From: Staphylococcus aureus | GTDB taxonomy: Bacteria; Bacillota; Bacilli; Staphylococcales; Staphylococcaceae | Assembly (NCBI RefSeq): GCF_001027105.1 | Contig: NZ_CP011526.1 | Location: forward strand, 868,001 to 932,000 | Direction: 5' to 3' | DNA length: 64,000 bases | Shown: piece by piece, positions 51,847-62,500 of the stretch | Position numbering within the stretch: the stretch's first letter is position 1 | How the letters are laid out: every line of letters starts with the position of its first letter | Program-made: the position numbers and the translations under genes | The notes under the pieces: model-generated | The model's database searches: none | What the model saw: the letters and a program-made list of their open reading frames with translations, nothing else | Told to the model about the DNA's origin: nothing

Positions 51847-53037
51847 ATGACTAAATCTGAAAAAATTATTGAGTTAACAAATCATTACGGAGCACATAAT
51901 TATTTACCATTGCCAATTGTCATTTCAGAAGCTGAAGGGGTATGGGTTAAAGATCCTGAAGGCAATAAATATATGGATATGTTATCTGCATATTCCGCTG
52001 TTAACCAAGGTCATAGACATCCGAAAATTATTCAAGCATTAAAAGATCAAGCTGATAAAGTGACTTTAGTTTCACGTGCTTTTCATAGTGATAACTTAGG
52101 TGAATGGTACGAAAAAATTTGTAAACTGGCAGGTAAAGATAAAGCTTTACCAATGAATACAGGTGCTGAAGCAGTAGAAACAGCTTTGAAAGCAGCACGA
52201 CGCTGGGCATACGATGTTAAAGGAATTGAGCCAAATAAAGCAGAAATCATTGCATTTAATGGTAACTTCCATGGTCGAACAATGGCGCCAGTTTCATTAT
52301 CTTCAGAAGCAGAATACCAACGTGGTTATGGTCCGTTATTAGATGGATTTAGAAAAGTTGATTTTGGAGATGTAGATGCATTGAAAGCTGCAATTAATGA
52401 AAATACTGCAGCAGTTTTAGTAGAACCAATTCAAGGTGAAGCGGGTATAAATATACCGCCAGAAGGATATTTGAAAGCAATTAGAGAATTATGTGATGAA
52501 CATAATGTCTTATTTATTGCTGACGAAATCCAAGCAGGATTAGGTCGTTCGGGTAAATTATTTGCTACGGATTGGGATAATGTAAAACCTGATGTCTATA
52601 TTTTAGGTAAAGCACTAGGTGGTGGAGTCTTCCCAATTTCTGTTGTATTAGCAGATAAAGAAGTATTAGATGTCTTTACACCTGGCTCACATGGTTCAAC
52701 ATTTGGTGGTAATCCACTTGCTTGTGCTGCATCAATTGCTGCATTAGATGTTATCGTTGATGAGGATTTACCAGGCCGCTCTTTAGAATTAGGAGATTAT
52801 TTTAAAGAACAATTAAAGCAAATTGATCATCCATCAATTAAAGAAGTCCGTGGACGTGGTTTGTTTATAGGTGTGGAACTTAATGAAAGTGCTAGACCAT
52901 ATTGTGAAGCTTTGAAAGAAGAAGGCTTATTATGTAAAGAAACGCATGATACTGTCATTCGTTTTGCACCACCATTAATTATTACTAAAGAAGAATTGGA
53001 CCTTGCACTTGAAAAAATAAGACATGTATTTCAATAA
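51847..53037 (+). CDS. rocD: Ornithine aminotransferase
   Basis: 396 residues from ATG 51847 (ATG 51844 is adjacent) after GGGGAG. A class III PLP aminotransferase converting ornithine and 2-oxoglutarate to glutamate semialdehyde and glutamate. [16 protein letters not shown] near 99-114 binds PLP phosphate; [14 protein letters not shown] near 220-233 holds the PLP Asp; the Lys in ILGKALGGG near 248-256 forms the Schiff base. It lies 108 bp upstream of gudB, forming an arginine-proline-glutamate catabolic pair. Confidence 0.95.
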   Translation: MTKSEKIIELTNHYGAHNYLPLPIVISEAEGVWVKDPEGNKYMDMLSAYSAVNQGHRHPKIIQALKDQADKVTLVSRAFHSDNLGEWYEKICKLAGKDKALPMNTGAEAVETALKAARRWAYDVKGIEPNKAEIIAFNGNFHGRTMAPVSLSSEAEYQRGYGPLLDGFRKVDFGDVDALKAAINENTAAVLVEPIQGEAGINIPPEGYLKAIRELCDEHNVLFIADEIQAGLGRSGKLFATDWDNVKPDVYILGKALGGGVFPISVVLADKEVLDVFTPGSHGSTFGGNPLACAASIAALDVIVDEDLPGRSLELGDYFKEQLKQIDHPSIKEVRGRGLFIGVELNESARPYCEALKEEGLLCKETHDTVIRFAPPLIITKEELDLALEKIRHVFQ

Positions 53038-53145
53038 TGTCAAAAAGTTGTAACAATCAGTTTGTAAGGGCTTTAAAAAGGAATACGTTATGTTACAATA
53101 TGTTTGAAAGCGAAATCATTAGGTAAAGAAGAGGCGAAAAGGATC

Positions 53146-54390
53146 ATGACTGAGAACAATAATTTAGTAACTTCTACTCAAGGAATTATTAAAGAAGCAT
53201 TGCATAAATTGGGATTTGACGAAGGAATGTACGATTTAATTAAAGAACCTTTAAGAATGTTACAAGTGCGTATCCCTGTACGAATGGATGATGGCACAGT
53301 AAAAACATTCACAGGTTACCGTGCGCAACATAATGATGCTGTTGGACCAACAAAAGGGGGCGTGCGTTTCCACCCAGATGTTGATGAAGAAGAAGTAAAA
53401 GCATTATCAATGTGGATGACTTTGAAATGTGGCATTGTAAACTTACCATACGGTGGTGGTAAGGGTGGTATCGTTTGTGATCCACGTCAAATGAGCATTC
53501 ATGAAGTTGAACGTTTATCACGCGGATATGTAAGAGCAATTTCACAATTCGTAGGTCCGAACAAAGATATTCCAGCACCAGATGTATTTACAAACTCACA
53601 AATTATGGCTTGGATGATGGATGAATATAGTGCATTAGATAAATTTAATTCACCAGGTTTCATCACAGGTAAACCAATTGTATTGGGTGGTTCTCATGGA
53701 CGCGACAGATCAACTGCACTAGGTGTAGTTATTGCAATTGAACAAGCTGCAAAACGTCGTAATATGCAAATTGAAGGTGCCAAGGTTGTTATTCAAGGTT
53801 TCGGTAATGCCGGAAGTTTCTTAGCTAAATTCTTATATGATTTAGGTGCAAAAATTGTAGGTATCTCTGATGCTTACGGTGCATTACACGATCCAAATGG
53901 CTTAGATATAGATTATTTATTAGACCGTCGTGATAGTTTTGGTACGGTAACAAATTTATTTGAAGAAACAATCTCAAATAAAGAATTGTTTGAATTAGAT
54001 TGTGACATTTTAGTACCAGCGGCTATTTCAAACCAAATTACAGAAGACAATGCACATGATATTAAAGCTAGTATCGTTGTTGAAGCTGCTAATGGACCTA
54101 CAACACCAGAAGCAACACGTATTTTAACTGAACGTGGTATATTATTAGTTCCAGACGTATTAGCAAGTGCTGGTGGTGTAACGGTTTCTTACTTCGAATG
54201 GGTACAAAATAATCAAGGTTATTATTGGTCTGAAGAAGAAGTTAATGAAAAGCTACGTGAAAAATTAGAAGCGGCATTTGATACGATTTACGAATTGTCT
54301 CAAAACCGAAAAATAGATATGAGACTTGCAGCATATATCATAGGTATTAAACGTACAGCAGAAGCAGCTAGATATCGTGGTTGGGCATAA
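53146..54390 (+). CDS. gudB: NAD-specific glutamate dehydrogenase
   Basis: 414 residues from ATG 53146, the usual start. It oxidises glutamate to 2-oxoglutarate and ammonia, linking amino acid catabolism to the TCA cycle. Substrate Lys in GPTKGGVRFHP near 67-77, catalytic Lys in LPYGGGKGGI near 101-110, Asp in PAPDVFTN near 143-150, NAD motif GFGNAGSF near 219-226. An upstream in-frame frame to 53104 lacks a good site. AAAAGGA precedes the ATG. Confidence 0.96.
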   Translation: MTENNNLVTSTQGIIKEALHKLGFDEGMYDLIKEPLRMLQVRIPVRMDDGTVKTFTGYRAQHNDAVGPTKGGVRFHPDVDEEEVKALSMWMTLKCGIVNLPYGGGKGGIVCDPRQMSIHEVERLSRGYVRAISQFVGPNKDIPAPDVFTNSQIMAWMMDEYSALDKFNSPGFITGKPIVLGGSHGRDRSTALGVVIAIEQAAKRRNMQIEGAKVVIQGFGNAGSFLAKFLYDLGAKIVGISDAYGALHDPNGLDIDYLLDRRDSFGTVTNLFEETISNKELFELDCDILVPAAISNQITEDNAHDIKASIVVEAANGPTTPEATRILTERGILLVPDVLASAGGVTVSYFEWVQNNQGYYWSEEEVNEKLREKLEAAFDTIYELSQNRKIDMRLAAYIIGIKRTAEAARYRGWA

Positions 54391-54410
54391 TTAATTATCA
54401 TATGTGATTT

Positions 54411-54455
54411 AACGAGCTTGGGACAGAAAACAAAGCCCTAAGCTCGTTAATTTTA
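54411..54455 (+). terminator. gudB terminator
   Basis: ACGAGCTT...AAGCTCGT with an inner GGG/CCC stem, followed by TAATTTTATTTT. Confidence 0.75.
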
Positions 54456-54514
54456 TTTTAGCAGTAGTTGACTGTAAAACAATGCCCGTGTAACACGCTC
54501 TTTTCAAAAATAGT

Positions 54515-54780
54515 CGGGGCCCCAACACAGAGGCTGGTGGAAAGTCAGCTTACAATAGTGTGCAAGTTGGCGGGGCCCCAACACAGAGGCTGGCGGAAAG
54601 TCAGCTTACAATAGTGTGCAAGTTGGGGTGGAGCCCCGACACAGAGAAATTAGCTCCTCAATTTCTACAGACAATGCAAGTTGGCGGGGCCCCAACACAG
54701 AAGCTGGCGAAAAGTCAGCTTACAATAGTGTGCAAGTTGGGGTGGGACGACGAAATAAATTTTGCGAAAATATCATTTCT
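54515..54780. repeat. STAR-type intergenic repeat cluster
   Basis: The core CGGGGCCCCAACACAGA occurs at 54515-54531, 54571-54587 and 54685-54701, with a diverged copy at about 54629-54646, giving a 56-58 bp period. Each core is followed by a spacer with GGCTGGYGGAAAGTCAGCTT or similar and then GTGTGCAAGTTGG. This is the S. aureus repeat (STAR) element. After the last unit a GGGAC...GTCCC stem (about 54746-54786) closes the array. ORFs predicted here are artefacts of the repeat. Confidence 0.85.
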
Positions 54781-54794
54781 GTCCCACTCCCAAA

Positions 54795-54848
54795 AAGACA
54801 GCAGTAGGATAATTTCAATTTGGAAATATCTTACTGCTGTTTTTTATA
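54795..54848. terminator. ACAGCAGTA-family hairpin terminator
   Basis: ACAGCAGTA...TTACTGCTGT with an inner GATAATTTC/GGAAATATC stem and T6. A near copy of the hairpin at 42240-42294. It can terminate the convergent glpQ gene. Confidence 0.75.
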
Positions 54849-54892
54849 GTAATAGCTATATTTTTGTATTTATGTTTTCTAGTTTAACATTA

Positions 54893-55822
54893 CTACTTAA
54901 TGACTTCTTTATATTTATCAGCGAAATTTGTAAAGACACCATCAACGCCATATTTATTTAATCGTAACATATCAGCTTTTTCATTCACTGTATAAGGATG
55001 TACTATAAATCCTAAGTCTTTTAAATGATGGGTATTTTGTTCAGTTAAATCTGTATAATCAGGACCTAATCCAATCGCATAAGAGCGTATCTCTTTTAAG
55101 CGTTGGTCGTTAAATTGTTGTAGTTCACCTTTATCAACTAATTTTACTAATGGCACATGCTTATTTTGACGATGAATTTTCTTTAAACTTTCGTCAGAAA
55201 ATGATTGAATCATTACATGTCCATTTTTTAATTTATTGTTATTTAAAAGGTGATGCTTTTTCAATGAAGCTAATAATTGTTCTTCCATTCCTGGGTATAC
55301 ATCAGGTGACTTTGTTTCAATATAATAGTTTGCATTCGGGCCATAACGTTCTAAAATTTCATCTAAAGTGGGTACTTTAGCATTTTTATAACTTGCTCTT
55401 GCGTATTTTGGATATTTTTTATTAAACCAACTTCCTGCATCTAACTGTTTTAATTCATCAAGGGTATAATCCTCAACTTTACCGTGTCCATTTGTTGTAC
55501 GGTTAACAGTTTCATCATGCATAGCAACTAAATGGCCATCTTTGGTACGTTGTAAATCAATTTCGATATAAGATGCTTTTAACTCATTATGACTCTTATC
55601 ATATGCTTGAAACGTATGCTCGGGTGCATAGCCACTTGCGCCACGATGTGCGATAGTAGTGAATCGCTCATTCGTTAAATTTGTATGCCATTGAATAGCC
55701 TGAGGTTTATTTGCAATTTGATTTGTTTGTTCAGCGCCAGCAGTAGGTACTGATAAAAATCCCATAGTAAAAACAGCAGAAGCAGCCATAAATTTAGTGA
55801 AGCTTTTCGAAGAGTTAGTCAT
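54893..55822 (-). CDS. glpQ: Secreted glycerophosphodiester phosphodiesterase GlpQ
   Basis: 309 residues. Signal peptide about 1-30 with TAGA cleavage region. Catalytic motif IAHRGASGYAPEHT near 57-70 (first His plus metal Glu), the second His and metal ligands in AMHDETVNRTTNGHG near 99-113, and ETKSPDVYPG near 173-182. It releases glycerol-3-phosphate from glycerophosphodiesters outside the cell for uptake. AAAGGA lies before the ATG. Confidence 0.93.
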   Translation of the reverse strand: MTNSSKSFTKFMAASAVFTMGFLSVPTAGAEQTNQIANKPQAIQWHTNLTNERFTTIAHRGASGYAPEHTFQAYDKSHNELKASYIEIDLQRTKDGHLVAMHDETVNRTTNGHGKVEDYTLDELKQLDAGSWFNKKYPKYARASYKNAKVPTLDEILERYGPNANYYIETKSPDVYPGMEEQLLASLKKHHLLNNNKLKNGHVMIQSFSDESLKKIHRQNKHVPLVKLVDKGELQQFNDQRLKEIRSYAIGLGPDYTDLTEQNTHHLKDLGFIVHPYTVNEKADMLRLNKYGVDGVFTNFADKYKEVIK

Positions 55823-55888
55823 AGTCTTTATCCTTTCATCTCTTTATTTGTAGTCTAACAATTTTAAAATACTACAAAAACCTGCTTG

Positions 55889-55904
55889 TGAAAACGCTTT
55901 ACAC
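55889..55904 (-). promoter_or_regulatory. cre-like site upstream of glpQ
   Basis: TGAAAACGCTTTAC, matching a cre palindrome except for one extra base in the right arm, lies about 67-82 bases before the glpQ ATG. Confidence 0.35.
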
Positions 55905-56012
55905 ATTTCTTTTACAATTTATAACATTTTTGTAATATAAATTTAAAAGAATTATCAAACATTTTAGGAATCTTAAAAATGTGATGTTCAACAAGACGAA
56001 GAGAGCATTAAA

Positions 56013-56050
56013 ATACCCACAATGTAATTTTAATAGACATTGTGGGTAGG
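56013..56050 (-). terminator. argGH terminator
   Basis: ATACCCACAATGT...ACATTGTGGGTA spans about 56013-56048. On the minus strand it lies just after the argH stop and runs into TTTTAATG. Confidence 0.75.
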
Positions 56051-56063
56051 TAGATTAACGTAT

Positions 56064-57443
56064 TTATTGTGATAGTAATTGTTTAGCAACATCAAGTTGT
56101 TGTTTGACCGATGATTGACCTGTTGAACCGTAACTTTGACGTCGTTTTAAACAATTTTCAGGCTGCAAATAATCGTAAATATCGGCATCAATACTAGAAT
56201 GATGTTGTTGATATGTTGCTAAAGGAACATCTAATAAATAATGACCTTGTTGTATACATTCTAAGACGATTTTTCCTACAATTTCATGTGCAGTTCTAAA
56301 TGGAATATTTTTAGTTACTAAATAATCTGCTAGTTCCGTTGCATTTGAAAAATCTTCTTTAACAGTTTGATTGAGTCGTTCTTTATTAATTGTCATCGTT
56401 TGAATCATACCTTCGAAAATACGTAAAGAACCTTTAATTGTATGGACAGCATCGAATAAACCTTCTTTATCTTCCTGCATATCTTTGTTATATGCTAGAG
56501 GTAATCCTTTTAAAGTCATAAGCATGCTCATTAAATGACCAGTCGTTCGACCAACTTTACCTCTAATTAATTCTGCCATATCAGGATTTTTCTTTTGTGG
56601 CATAATAGATGAGCCAGTTGAAAATGCATCTGATAATGTAATGAATTTAGCTTCGTCTGTGGACCAGAAAATAATTTCCTCTGCAAAGCGTGATAAGTGA
56701 ACCATCGTTAAAGAAATATTATGCAATGTTTCAATAATATAGTCTCTGTCACTAACAGCATCTAGGCTATTCTCATAGAGACTGCCAAAGTTCAACAATG
56801 CTGTTGTCTCGTGTCTATCGATAGGGTATGTGGTACCACTTAAGGCTGCTGCACCTAAAGGATTAATATCGATTCGTTTTAAATTATCTTCAAATCGTTG
56901 TTGGTCTCGTTGTAACATCCAAAAATAAGTCATAATATGATGTGCAAATGAAATTGGCTGTGCACGCTGTAAATGAGTATAACCAGGCATAATTGTATCA
57001 ACATTATTGGAAGCGATGTCTACAATTACACTTTGTAACGACTTAATTAATGCGATGATATCTTGCACTTGTTTCTTAGTGTACAAGTGCATGTCTGTTG
57101 CAACTTGATCGTTTCTACTGCGTCCAGTATGCAACTTACCACCAGCATCACCGATACGTTTAATTAATTCATGTTCAATATTTAAATGAATATCTTCTAA
57201 TGATGCACTAAATTGAATTTGATCTTGATGATAATCATGTTGAATAGATTTTAGTCCTTGTATAATTTGTTCGCTGTCTTGTTGACTAATAATGCCTTGA
57301 TTCGCAAGCATAGTTGCATGTGCAATGCTGCCTTCGATATCTTGATCTATGAGCGTTTGATCAAAAGTAATGGATGCGTTAAAGTCGTCAACCCACTCTT
57401 CAGGTTGTACTTCAAATCTACCGCCCCAAGCTTTATTGCTCAT
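56064..57443 (-). CDS. argH: Argininosuccinate lyase
   Basis: 459 residues from ATG 57443 ([10 protein letters not shown] start); the frame to 57470 lies inside argG. It splits argininosuccinate into arginine and fumarate. Family signature [12 protein letters not shown] near 278-289 with the flexible catalytic loop, [10 protein letters not shown] near 105-114, and THLQRAQP near 153-160. The start overlaps the argG 3' end by 11 bases. Confidence 0.96.
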
Positions 57444-58638
57444 TGCTATAGCCTCCATGCAACATCGCATTTACTTGAGTAGGTAAACCATAGATATCGA
57501 TAAAGCCAACAGCAGCGTCTTGATTAAATGCATCTTCTTTTGTATAAGTTGCTAATTTTTCATCATATAATGTGTAAGGTGATTTTCTACCATTCACGAT
57601 GGCATTACCTTTGAATAATTTAATTCTGACATCACCACTTACGTATTGCTGAGTACTATCAATAAATAATTTCAAGCTATCAGTTAAAGGTGAGAACCAA
57701 AGTCCATTGTATAGTTGTTCAGCAAATTGCTTCTCAATGATTGGTTTAAAGTGTGCGACATCTTTCGTTAACGTAATCGTTTCTAATGCTTTATGCGCTT
57801 TTAAAATAACTTCTGCAGCAGGTGCCTCATAAATTTCTCTTGATTTGATACCTACAAGTCTATTTTCTACATGGTCAATTCTTCCGATACCATGCTTACC
57901 AGCTAATGCATTCAACGTTAAAATTAAATCGTCTAATTCATATGTTTTGCCATCAATTTGAACTGGGATGCCTTTATCAAACGTTAAAATGATTTCATCA
58001 GCAGTATCTGGTGTTTCTTCTAAAGCATTTGTTAGATCGAACGCATCCTCTGGTGGCGCAGCATAAGGATCTTCTAAAATACCACATTCATTCGCTCTGC
58101 CCCATAGATTTTGATCGATAGAATAAGGTGAATCATGGTTGATTGATACAGGGATATTATGTTTAATTGCATAATCGATTTCTTCTTCACGACTCCATGC
58201 CCACTCACGTACAGGTGCGAATGCTTTCAATGATGGGTTTAATGCTTTAATGGCAACTTCGAAACGTACTTGGTCATTCCCTTTACCAGTACAACCATGT
58301 GCAATACCTACTGAATTTGTTTTCTCAGCAATCTCTACTAATTTTTTAGCGATTAATGGTCTTGATAAAGCTGAAACTAATGGATATGCATTTTCATACA
58401 TTAAATTTCCTTTGATTGCATAACTTACATACTCATCACTAAATTCTTTTGTTGCATCAATAATATGACATTCAACTGCTCCCATATCTAAAGCTTTTTT
58501 ATAAACGATGTCTAAATCTTTACCTTCACCAACATCTAGGCAACAAGCTACAACGTCGTATCCTTTGTCGATAAGCCATTGAACGGCCACACTTGTATCT
58601 AGTCCTCCTGAATATGCTAAAACAATTTTCTCTTTCAT
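57433..58638 (-). CDS. argG: Argininosuccinate synthase
   Basis: 401 residues from ATG 58638 after GAGGTGA. It joins citrulline and aspartate with ATP. N-type ATP pyrophosphatase loop AYSGGLDTS near 8-16, [13 protein letters not shown] near 114-126 for citrulline/aspartate. First gene of argGH. An ARG-box-like sequence lies about 80-100 bases upstream. Confidence 0.97.
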
Positions 58639-58988
58639 AAAATTCACCTCATTGTAGTTATCTGAATATTTCGTATGAACACATGATAGCAAACTTTTAA
58701 TGAAAATAAAACCATTATTTTACATATTTATTCATAAAATGCGATAGAGATAGTTAGAGTTGTAAGTGTAAATGCTTATTTATCAATGTTTAAAAGTATT
58801 TTAAAAAACATGCAAATTGTATAAAAAATGTTTGAGTGTTTGACGCCAGTTTGAAATGTTTGTTGAAAAATAGGTGTGAAACGTCACATAAATATCAATT
58901 TTATTGATTAAGTACAAACTTGTGAATTGAATCGCAAACGTAAACTTAGTAAAATTAAGATATTAAATGAAACAGGAGGCTTTTATAG
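58639..58988. other. argG / pgi divergent promoter region
   Basis: About 350 bases. On the argG side an extended -10-like TGCTATCAT (58691-58683) and the ARG-box-like site are present. On the pgi side the leader is AT-rich with no clear -35/-10 pair; AGGAGG precedes the pgi ATG. Confidence 0.45.
58719..58736 (-). promoter_or_regulatory. ARG-box-like operator
   Basis: Minus strand TATGAATAAATATGTAAA matches the ArgR/AhrC consensus TNTGNATWWWWATNCANA at 17 of 18 positions (C to T at position 15). Confidence 0.5.
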
Positions 58989-60320
58989 ATGACTCATATT
59001 CAATTAGATTTTAGTAAAACGTTAGAATTTTTCGGTGAACACGAATTAAAACAACAACAAGAAATTGTTAAATCAATTCACAAAACAATTCATGAAGGTA
59101 CTGGTGCAGGTAGTGACTTCTTAGGCTGGATTGATTTACCAGTTGATTACGACAAAGAAGAATTTTCAAGAATTGTTGAAGCATCAAAACGCATTAAAGA
59201 AAATTCTGATGTTTTAGTAGTCATCGGTATTGGTGGTTCTTACTTAGGTGCACGTGCAGCAATCGAAATGTTAACGTCATCATTTAGAAACAGCAATGAA
59301 TACCCTGAAATTGTATTTGTTGGTAATCACTTATCATCAACATATACGAAAGAGTTAGTTGATTATTTAGCAGACAAAGATTTCTCTGTAAACGTTATTT
59401 CTAAATCTGGTACAACTACAGAACCAGCAGTTGCATTTAGATTGTTCAAACAATTAGTTGAAGAAAGATACGGTAAAGAAGAAGCACAAAAACGTATATT
59501 TGCAACAACGGATAAAGAAAAAGGTGCTTTAAAACAGTTGGCTACAAACGAAGGTTATGAAACGTTTATCGTACCTGATGATGTAGGTGGAAGATATTCT
59601 GTTTTAACAGCAGTAGGATTATTACCAATTGCAACAGCTGGAATTAACATCGAAGCTATGATGATTGGTGCTGCAAAAGCACGTGAAGAATTATCTTCAG
59701 ATAAATTAGAAGAAAACATTGCATACCAATATGCGACAATTCGAAACATTTTATATGCAAAAGGTTATACAACAGAAATGTTGATTAACTATGAACCATC
59801 TATGCAATACTTTAATGAATGGTGGAAACAATTATTTGGTGAATCAGAAGGTAAAGACTTCAAAGGTATCTATCCTTCAAGTGCCAACTACACAACTGAT
59901 TTACATTCTTTAGGTCAATATGTACAAGAAGGCCGTCGCTTCTTATTCGAAACAGTTGTAAAAGTAAATCATCCTAAATATGATATTACTATTGAAAAAG
60001 ATAGTGATGATCTAGACGGATTAAATTATTTAGCTGGTAAAACAATCGACGAAGTTAACACAAAAGCATTCGAAGGTACATTATTAGCGCATACTGATGG
60101 TGGTGTTCCTAACATGGTAGTGAACATTCCACAATTAGATGAAGAAACTTTCGGTTACGTCGTATACTTCTTCGAACTTGCTTGTGCAATGAGTGGATAC
60201 CAATTAGGCGTAAATCCATTTAACCAACCTGGTGTAGAAGCATATAAACAAAACATGTTCGCATTATTAGGTAAACCTGGTTTTGAAGACTTGAAAAAAG
60301 AATTAGAAGAACGTTTATAA
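58989..60320 (+). CDS. pgi: Glucose-6-phosphate isomerase
   Basis: 443 residues, the short Gram-positive form. It interconverts glucose-6-P and fructose-6-[13 protein letters not shown] near 78-89, SKSGTTTEP near 138-146 (phosphate loop), [15 protein letters not shown] near 275-289 with the catalytic Glu, and the C-terminal Lys in EAYKQNM near 417-423. ACAGGAGG precedes the ATG. A perfect 16-bp terminator follows. Confidence 0.97.
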   Translation: MTHIQLDFSKTLEFFGEHELKQQQEIVKSIHKTIHEGTGAGSDFLGWIDLPVDYDKEEFSRIVEASKRIKENSDVLVVIGIGGSYLGARAAIEMLTSSFRNSNEYPEIVFVGNHLSSTYTKELVDYLADKDFSVNVISKSGTTTEPAVAFRLFKQLVEERYGKEEAQKRIFATTDKEKGALKQLATNEGYETFIVPDDVGGRYSVLTAVGLLPIATAGINIEAMMIGAAKAREELSSDKLEENIAYQYATIRNILYAKGYTTEMLINYEPSMQYFNEWWKQLFGESEGKDFKGIYPSSANYTTDLHSLGQYVQEGRRFLFETVVKVNHPKYDITIEKDSDDLDGLNYLAGKTIDEVNTKAFEGTLLAHTDGGVPNMVVNIPQLDEETFGYVVYFFELACAMSGYQLGVNPFNQPGVEAYKQNMFALLGKPGFEDLKKELEERL

Positions 60321-60644
60321 AATACATTACTTCAAAGATTAGTGAAGTTTGAAAAGATAGAACTAGACGTTAACTATTTAAAGCATATTTTCGAGGTTGT
60401 CATTACAAATGTAAAAATGTAATGACAACCTCGTTTTTATTTATATGCAAGAACTAGGTTACTAGCTAATGTGACAAGATGTTAAGAGAAAATTAAAGAT
60501 AAAATAATATCTGCCTTACAATAATATTGTTATACTACTAGAGACTGATTTATTAGCATGATTACATGTTAATGTTTCTTTACTTAGTAATTAACTTTAT
60601 AATGTAAGAATAATTATCTTCAACCAAAGAAAGGGATTGATGAT
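60321..60644. other. Intergenic region before the VTT-sps operon
   Basis: Apart from the pgi terminator it is AT-rich. TATACT at 60531-60536 is a possible -10 for the downstream operon, without a convincing -35. Confidence 0.4.
60392..60438 (+). terminator. Perfect 16-bp pgi terminator
   Basis: CGAGGTTGTCATTACA (60392-60407) pairs fully with 60418-60433, followed by T5. Confidence 0.92.
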
Positions 60645-61220
60645 TTGTCGTTTCATCAAGTAGAAGAATGGTTTGAGATATTTCGACAGTTTGGTTATTT
60701 ACCTGGATTTATATTGTTATATATTAGAGCTATAATTCCAGTATTTCCTTTAGCACTCTATATTTTAATTAACATTCAAGCTTATGGACCTATTTTAGGT
60801 ATATTGATTAGTTGGCTTGGATTAATTTCTGGAACATTTACAGTCTATTTGATCTGTAAACGATTGGTGAACACTGAGAGGATGCAGCGAATTAAACAAC
60901 GTACTGCTGTTCAACGCTTGATTAGTTTTATTGATCGCCAAGGATTAATCCCATTGTTTATTTTACTTTGTTTTCCTTTTACGCCAAATACATTAATAAA
61001 TTTTGTAGCGAGTCTATCTCATATTAGACCTAAATATTATTTCATTGTTTTGGCATCATCAAAGTTAGTTTCAACAATTATTTTAGGTTATTTAGGTAAG
61101 GAAATTACTACAATTTTAACGCATCCTTTAAGAGGGATATTAATGTTAGTTGTGTTGGTTGTATTTTGGATTGTTGGAAAAAAGTTAGAACAGCATTTTA
61201 TGGGATCGAAAAAGGAGTGA
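60645..61220 (+). CDS. VTT/DedA-like (TVP38/TMEM64) membrane protein
   Basis: 191 residues, TTG start nine bases after AAAGGGA. Five or six hydrophobic segments including re-entrant pieces. The motif [18 protein letters not shown] near 110-127 fits the VTT (SNARE-associated) domain, and the N-terminal [18 protein letters not shown] repeats the pattern. Relatives act as lipid scramblases/flippases. The stop is four bases before spsA, so the three genes form one operon. Confidence 0.82.
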
Positions 61221-61224
61221 CATC

Positions 61225-61749
61225 GTGAAAAAAGTTGTAAAATATTTGATTTCATTGATACTTGCTATTATCATTGTACTGTTCGTACAAACTTTTGTAA
61301 TAGTTGGTCATGTCATTCCGAATAATGATATGTCACCAACCCTTAACAAAGGGGATCGTGTTATTGTAAATAAAATTAAAGTTACATTTAATCAATTGAA
61401 TAATGGTGATATCATTACATATAGGCGTGGTAACGAGATATATACTAGTCGAATTATTGCCAAACCTGGTCAATCAATGGCGTTTCGTCAGGGACAATTA
61501 TACCGTGATGACCGACCGGTTGACGCATCTTATGCCAAGAACAGAAAAATTAAAGATTTTAGTTTGCGCAATTTTAAAGAATTAGATGGTGATATTATTC
61601 CGCCAAACAATTTTGTTGTGCTAAATGATCAAGATAATAACAAGCACGATTCAAGACAATTTGGTTTAATCGATAAAAAGGATATTATTGGTAATGTTAG
61701 TTTACGATACTATCCTTTTTCAAAATGGACTGTTCAGTTCAAATCTTAA
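61225..61749 (+). CDS. spsA: SpsA, catalytically inactive signal peptidase I paralogue
   Basis: 174 residues, GTG start after AAAGGAG. One N-terminal membrane helix (about 6-28) and the SPase I fold. In the box where SpsB has GESMDPTL, SpsA has NNDMSPTL, so the nucleophile Ser is Asp. In the second box it has SRIIAKPG instead of KRVIGVPG, so the general-base Lys is Ser. The enzyme cannot use the Ser/Lys dyad. The fold-specific box near the C-terminus is kept ([15 protein letters not shown]). It lies 15 bp upstream of spsB. Confidence 0.94.
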   Translation: MKKVVKYLISLILAIIIVLFVQTFVIVGHVIPNNDMSPTLNKGDRVIVNKIKVTFNQLNNGDIITYRRGNEIYTSRIIAKPGQSMAFRQGQLYRDDRPVDASYAKNRKIKDFSLRNFKELDGDIIPPNNFVVLNDQDNNKHDSRQFGLIDKKDIIGNVSLRYYPFSKWTVQFKS

Positions 61750-61764
61750 AAAGAGGTGTCAAAA

Positions 61765-62340
61765 TTGAAAAAAGAAATATTGGAATGGATTATTTCAATT
61801 GCAGTCGCTTTTGTCATTTTATTTATAGTAGGTAAATTTATTGTTACGCCATATACAATTAAAGGTGAATCAATGGATCCAACTTTGAAAGATGGCGAGC
61901 GAGTAGCTGTAAACATTGTTGGATATAAAACAGGTGGTTTGGAAAAAGGTAATGTAGTTGTCTTCCATGCAAACAAAAATGATGACTATGTTAAACGTGT
62001 CATCGGTGTTCCTGGTGATAAAGTAGAATACAAAAATGATACATTATATGTCAATGGTAAAAAACAAGATGAACCATATTTAAACTACAATTTAAAACAT
62101 AAACAAGGTGATTACATTACTGGGACTTTCCAAGTTAAAGATTTACCGAATGCGAATCCTAAATCAAATGTCATTCCAAAAGGTAAATATTTAGTGCTTG
62201 GAGATAATCGTGAAGTAAGTAAAGATAGCCGTGCGTTTGGCCTCATTGATGAAGACCAAATTGTTGGTAAAGTTTCATTTAGGTTCTGGCCATTTAGTGA
62301 ATTTAAACATAATTTCAATCCTGAAAATACTAAAAATTAA
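61765..62340 (+). CDS. spsB: Signal peptidase I SpsB
   Basis: 191 residues from TTG 61765, six bases after AGAGGTG; the GTG at 61756 lies within that site. Active Ser36 in GESMDPTL and Lys77 in KRVIGVPGD are present, with one N-terminal membrane anchor and the GDNREVSKDSRAFG box near 150-163. It cleaves signal peptides at the outer membrane face and is essential in S. aureus; it would process the secreted cargo protein and GlpQ of this window. A terminator follows at 62355-62397. Confidence 0.97.
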   Translation: MKKEILEWIISIAVAFVILFIVGKFIVTPYTIKGESMDPTLKDGERVAVNIVGYKTGGLEKGNVVVFHANKNDDYVKRVIGVPGDKVEYKNDTLYVNGKKQDEPYLNYNLKHKQGDYITGTFQVKDLPNANPKSNVIPKGKYLVLGDNREVSKDSRAFGLIDEDQIVGKVSFRFWPFSEFKHNFNPENTKN

Positions 62341-62354
62341 TATGAAACAAATAC

Positions 62355-62397
62355 AACATCGTTTGTCGGTTTTAATACTGATAAACGATGTTTTATT
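62355..62397 (+). terminator. spsB terminator
   Basis: AACATCGTTT/AAACGATGTT (62355-62364 with 62383-62392) followed by a T-rich run. Confidence 0.85.
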
Positions 62398-62500
62398 TTG
62401 TTAGTACCACAATAAAAGCTAAGTTCGAAATGAACTTATAATAAATCAATCACAATCACTTTGTGTTAAAATATGTGTCAAAGGAAGTGAGGGTTTGTCA

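Noticed and set aside
54515-54780. CRISPR-like array
   Set aside because: The repeats are GC-rich STAR cores with conserved, not unique, spacers and no cas genes are near.
54560-54961. 133-codon ORF with repeated segments and a 63-codon ORF in another frame
   Set aside because: Both are translations of the STAR repeat array and have no start signal.
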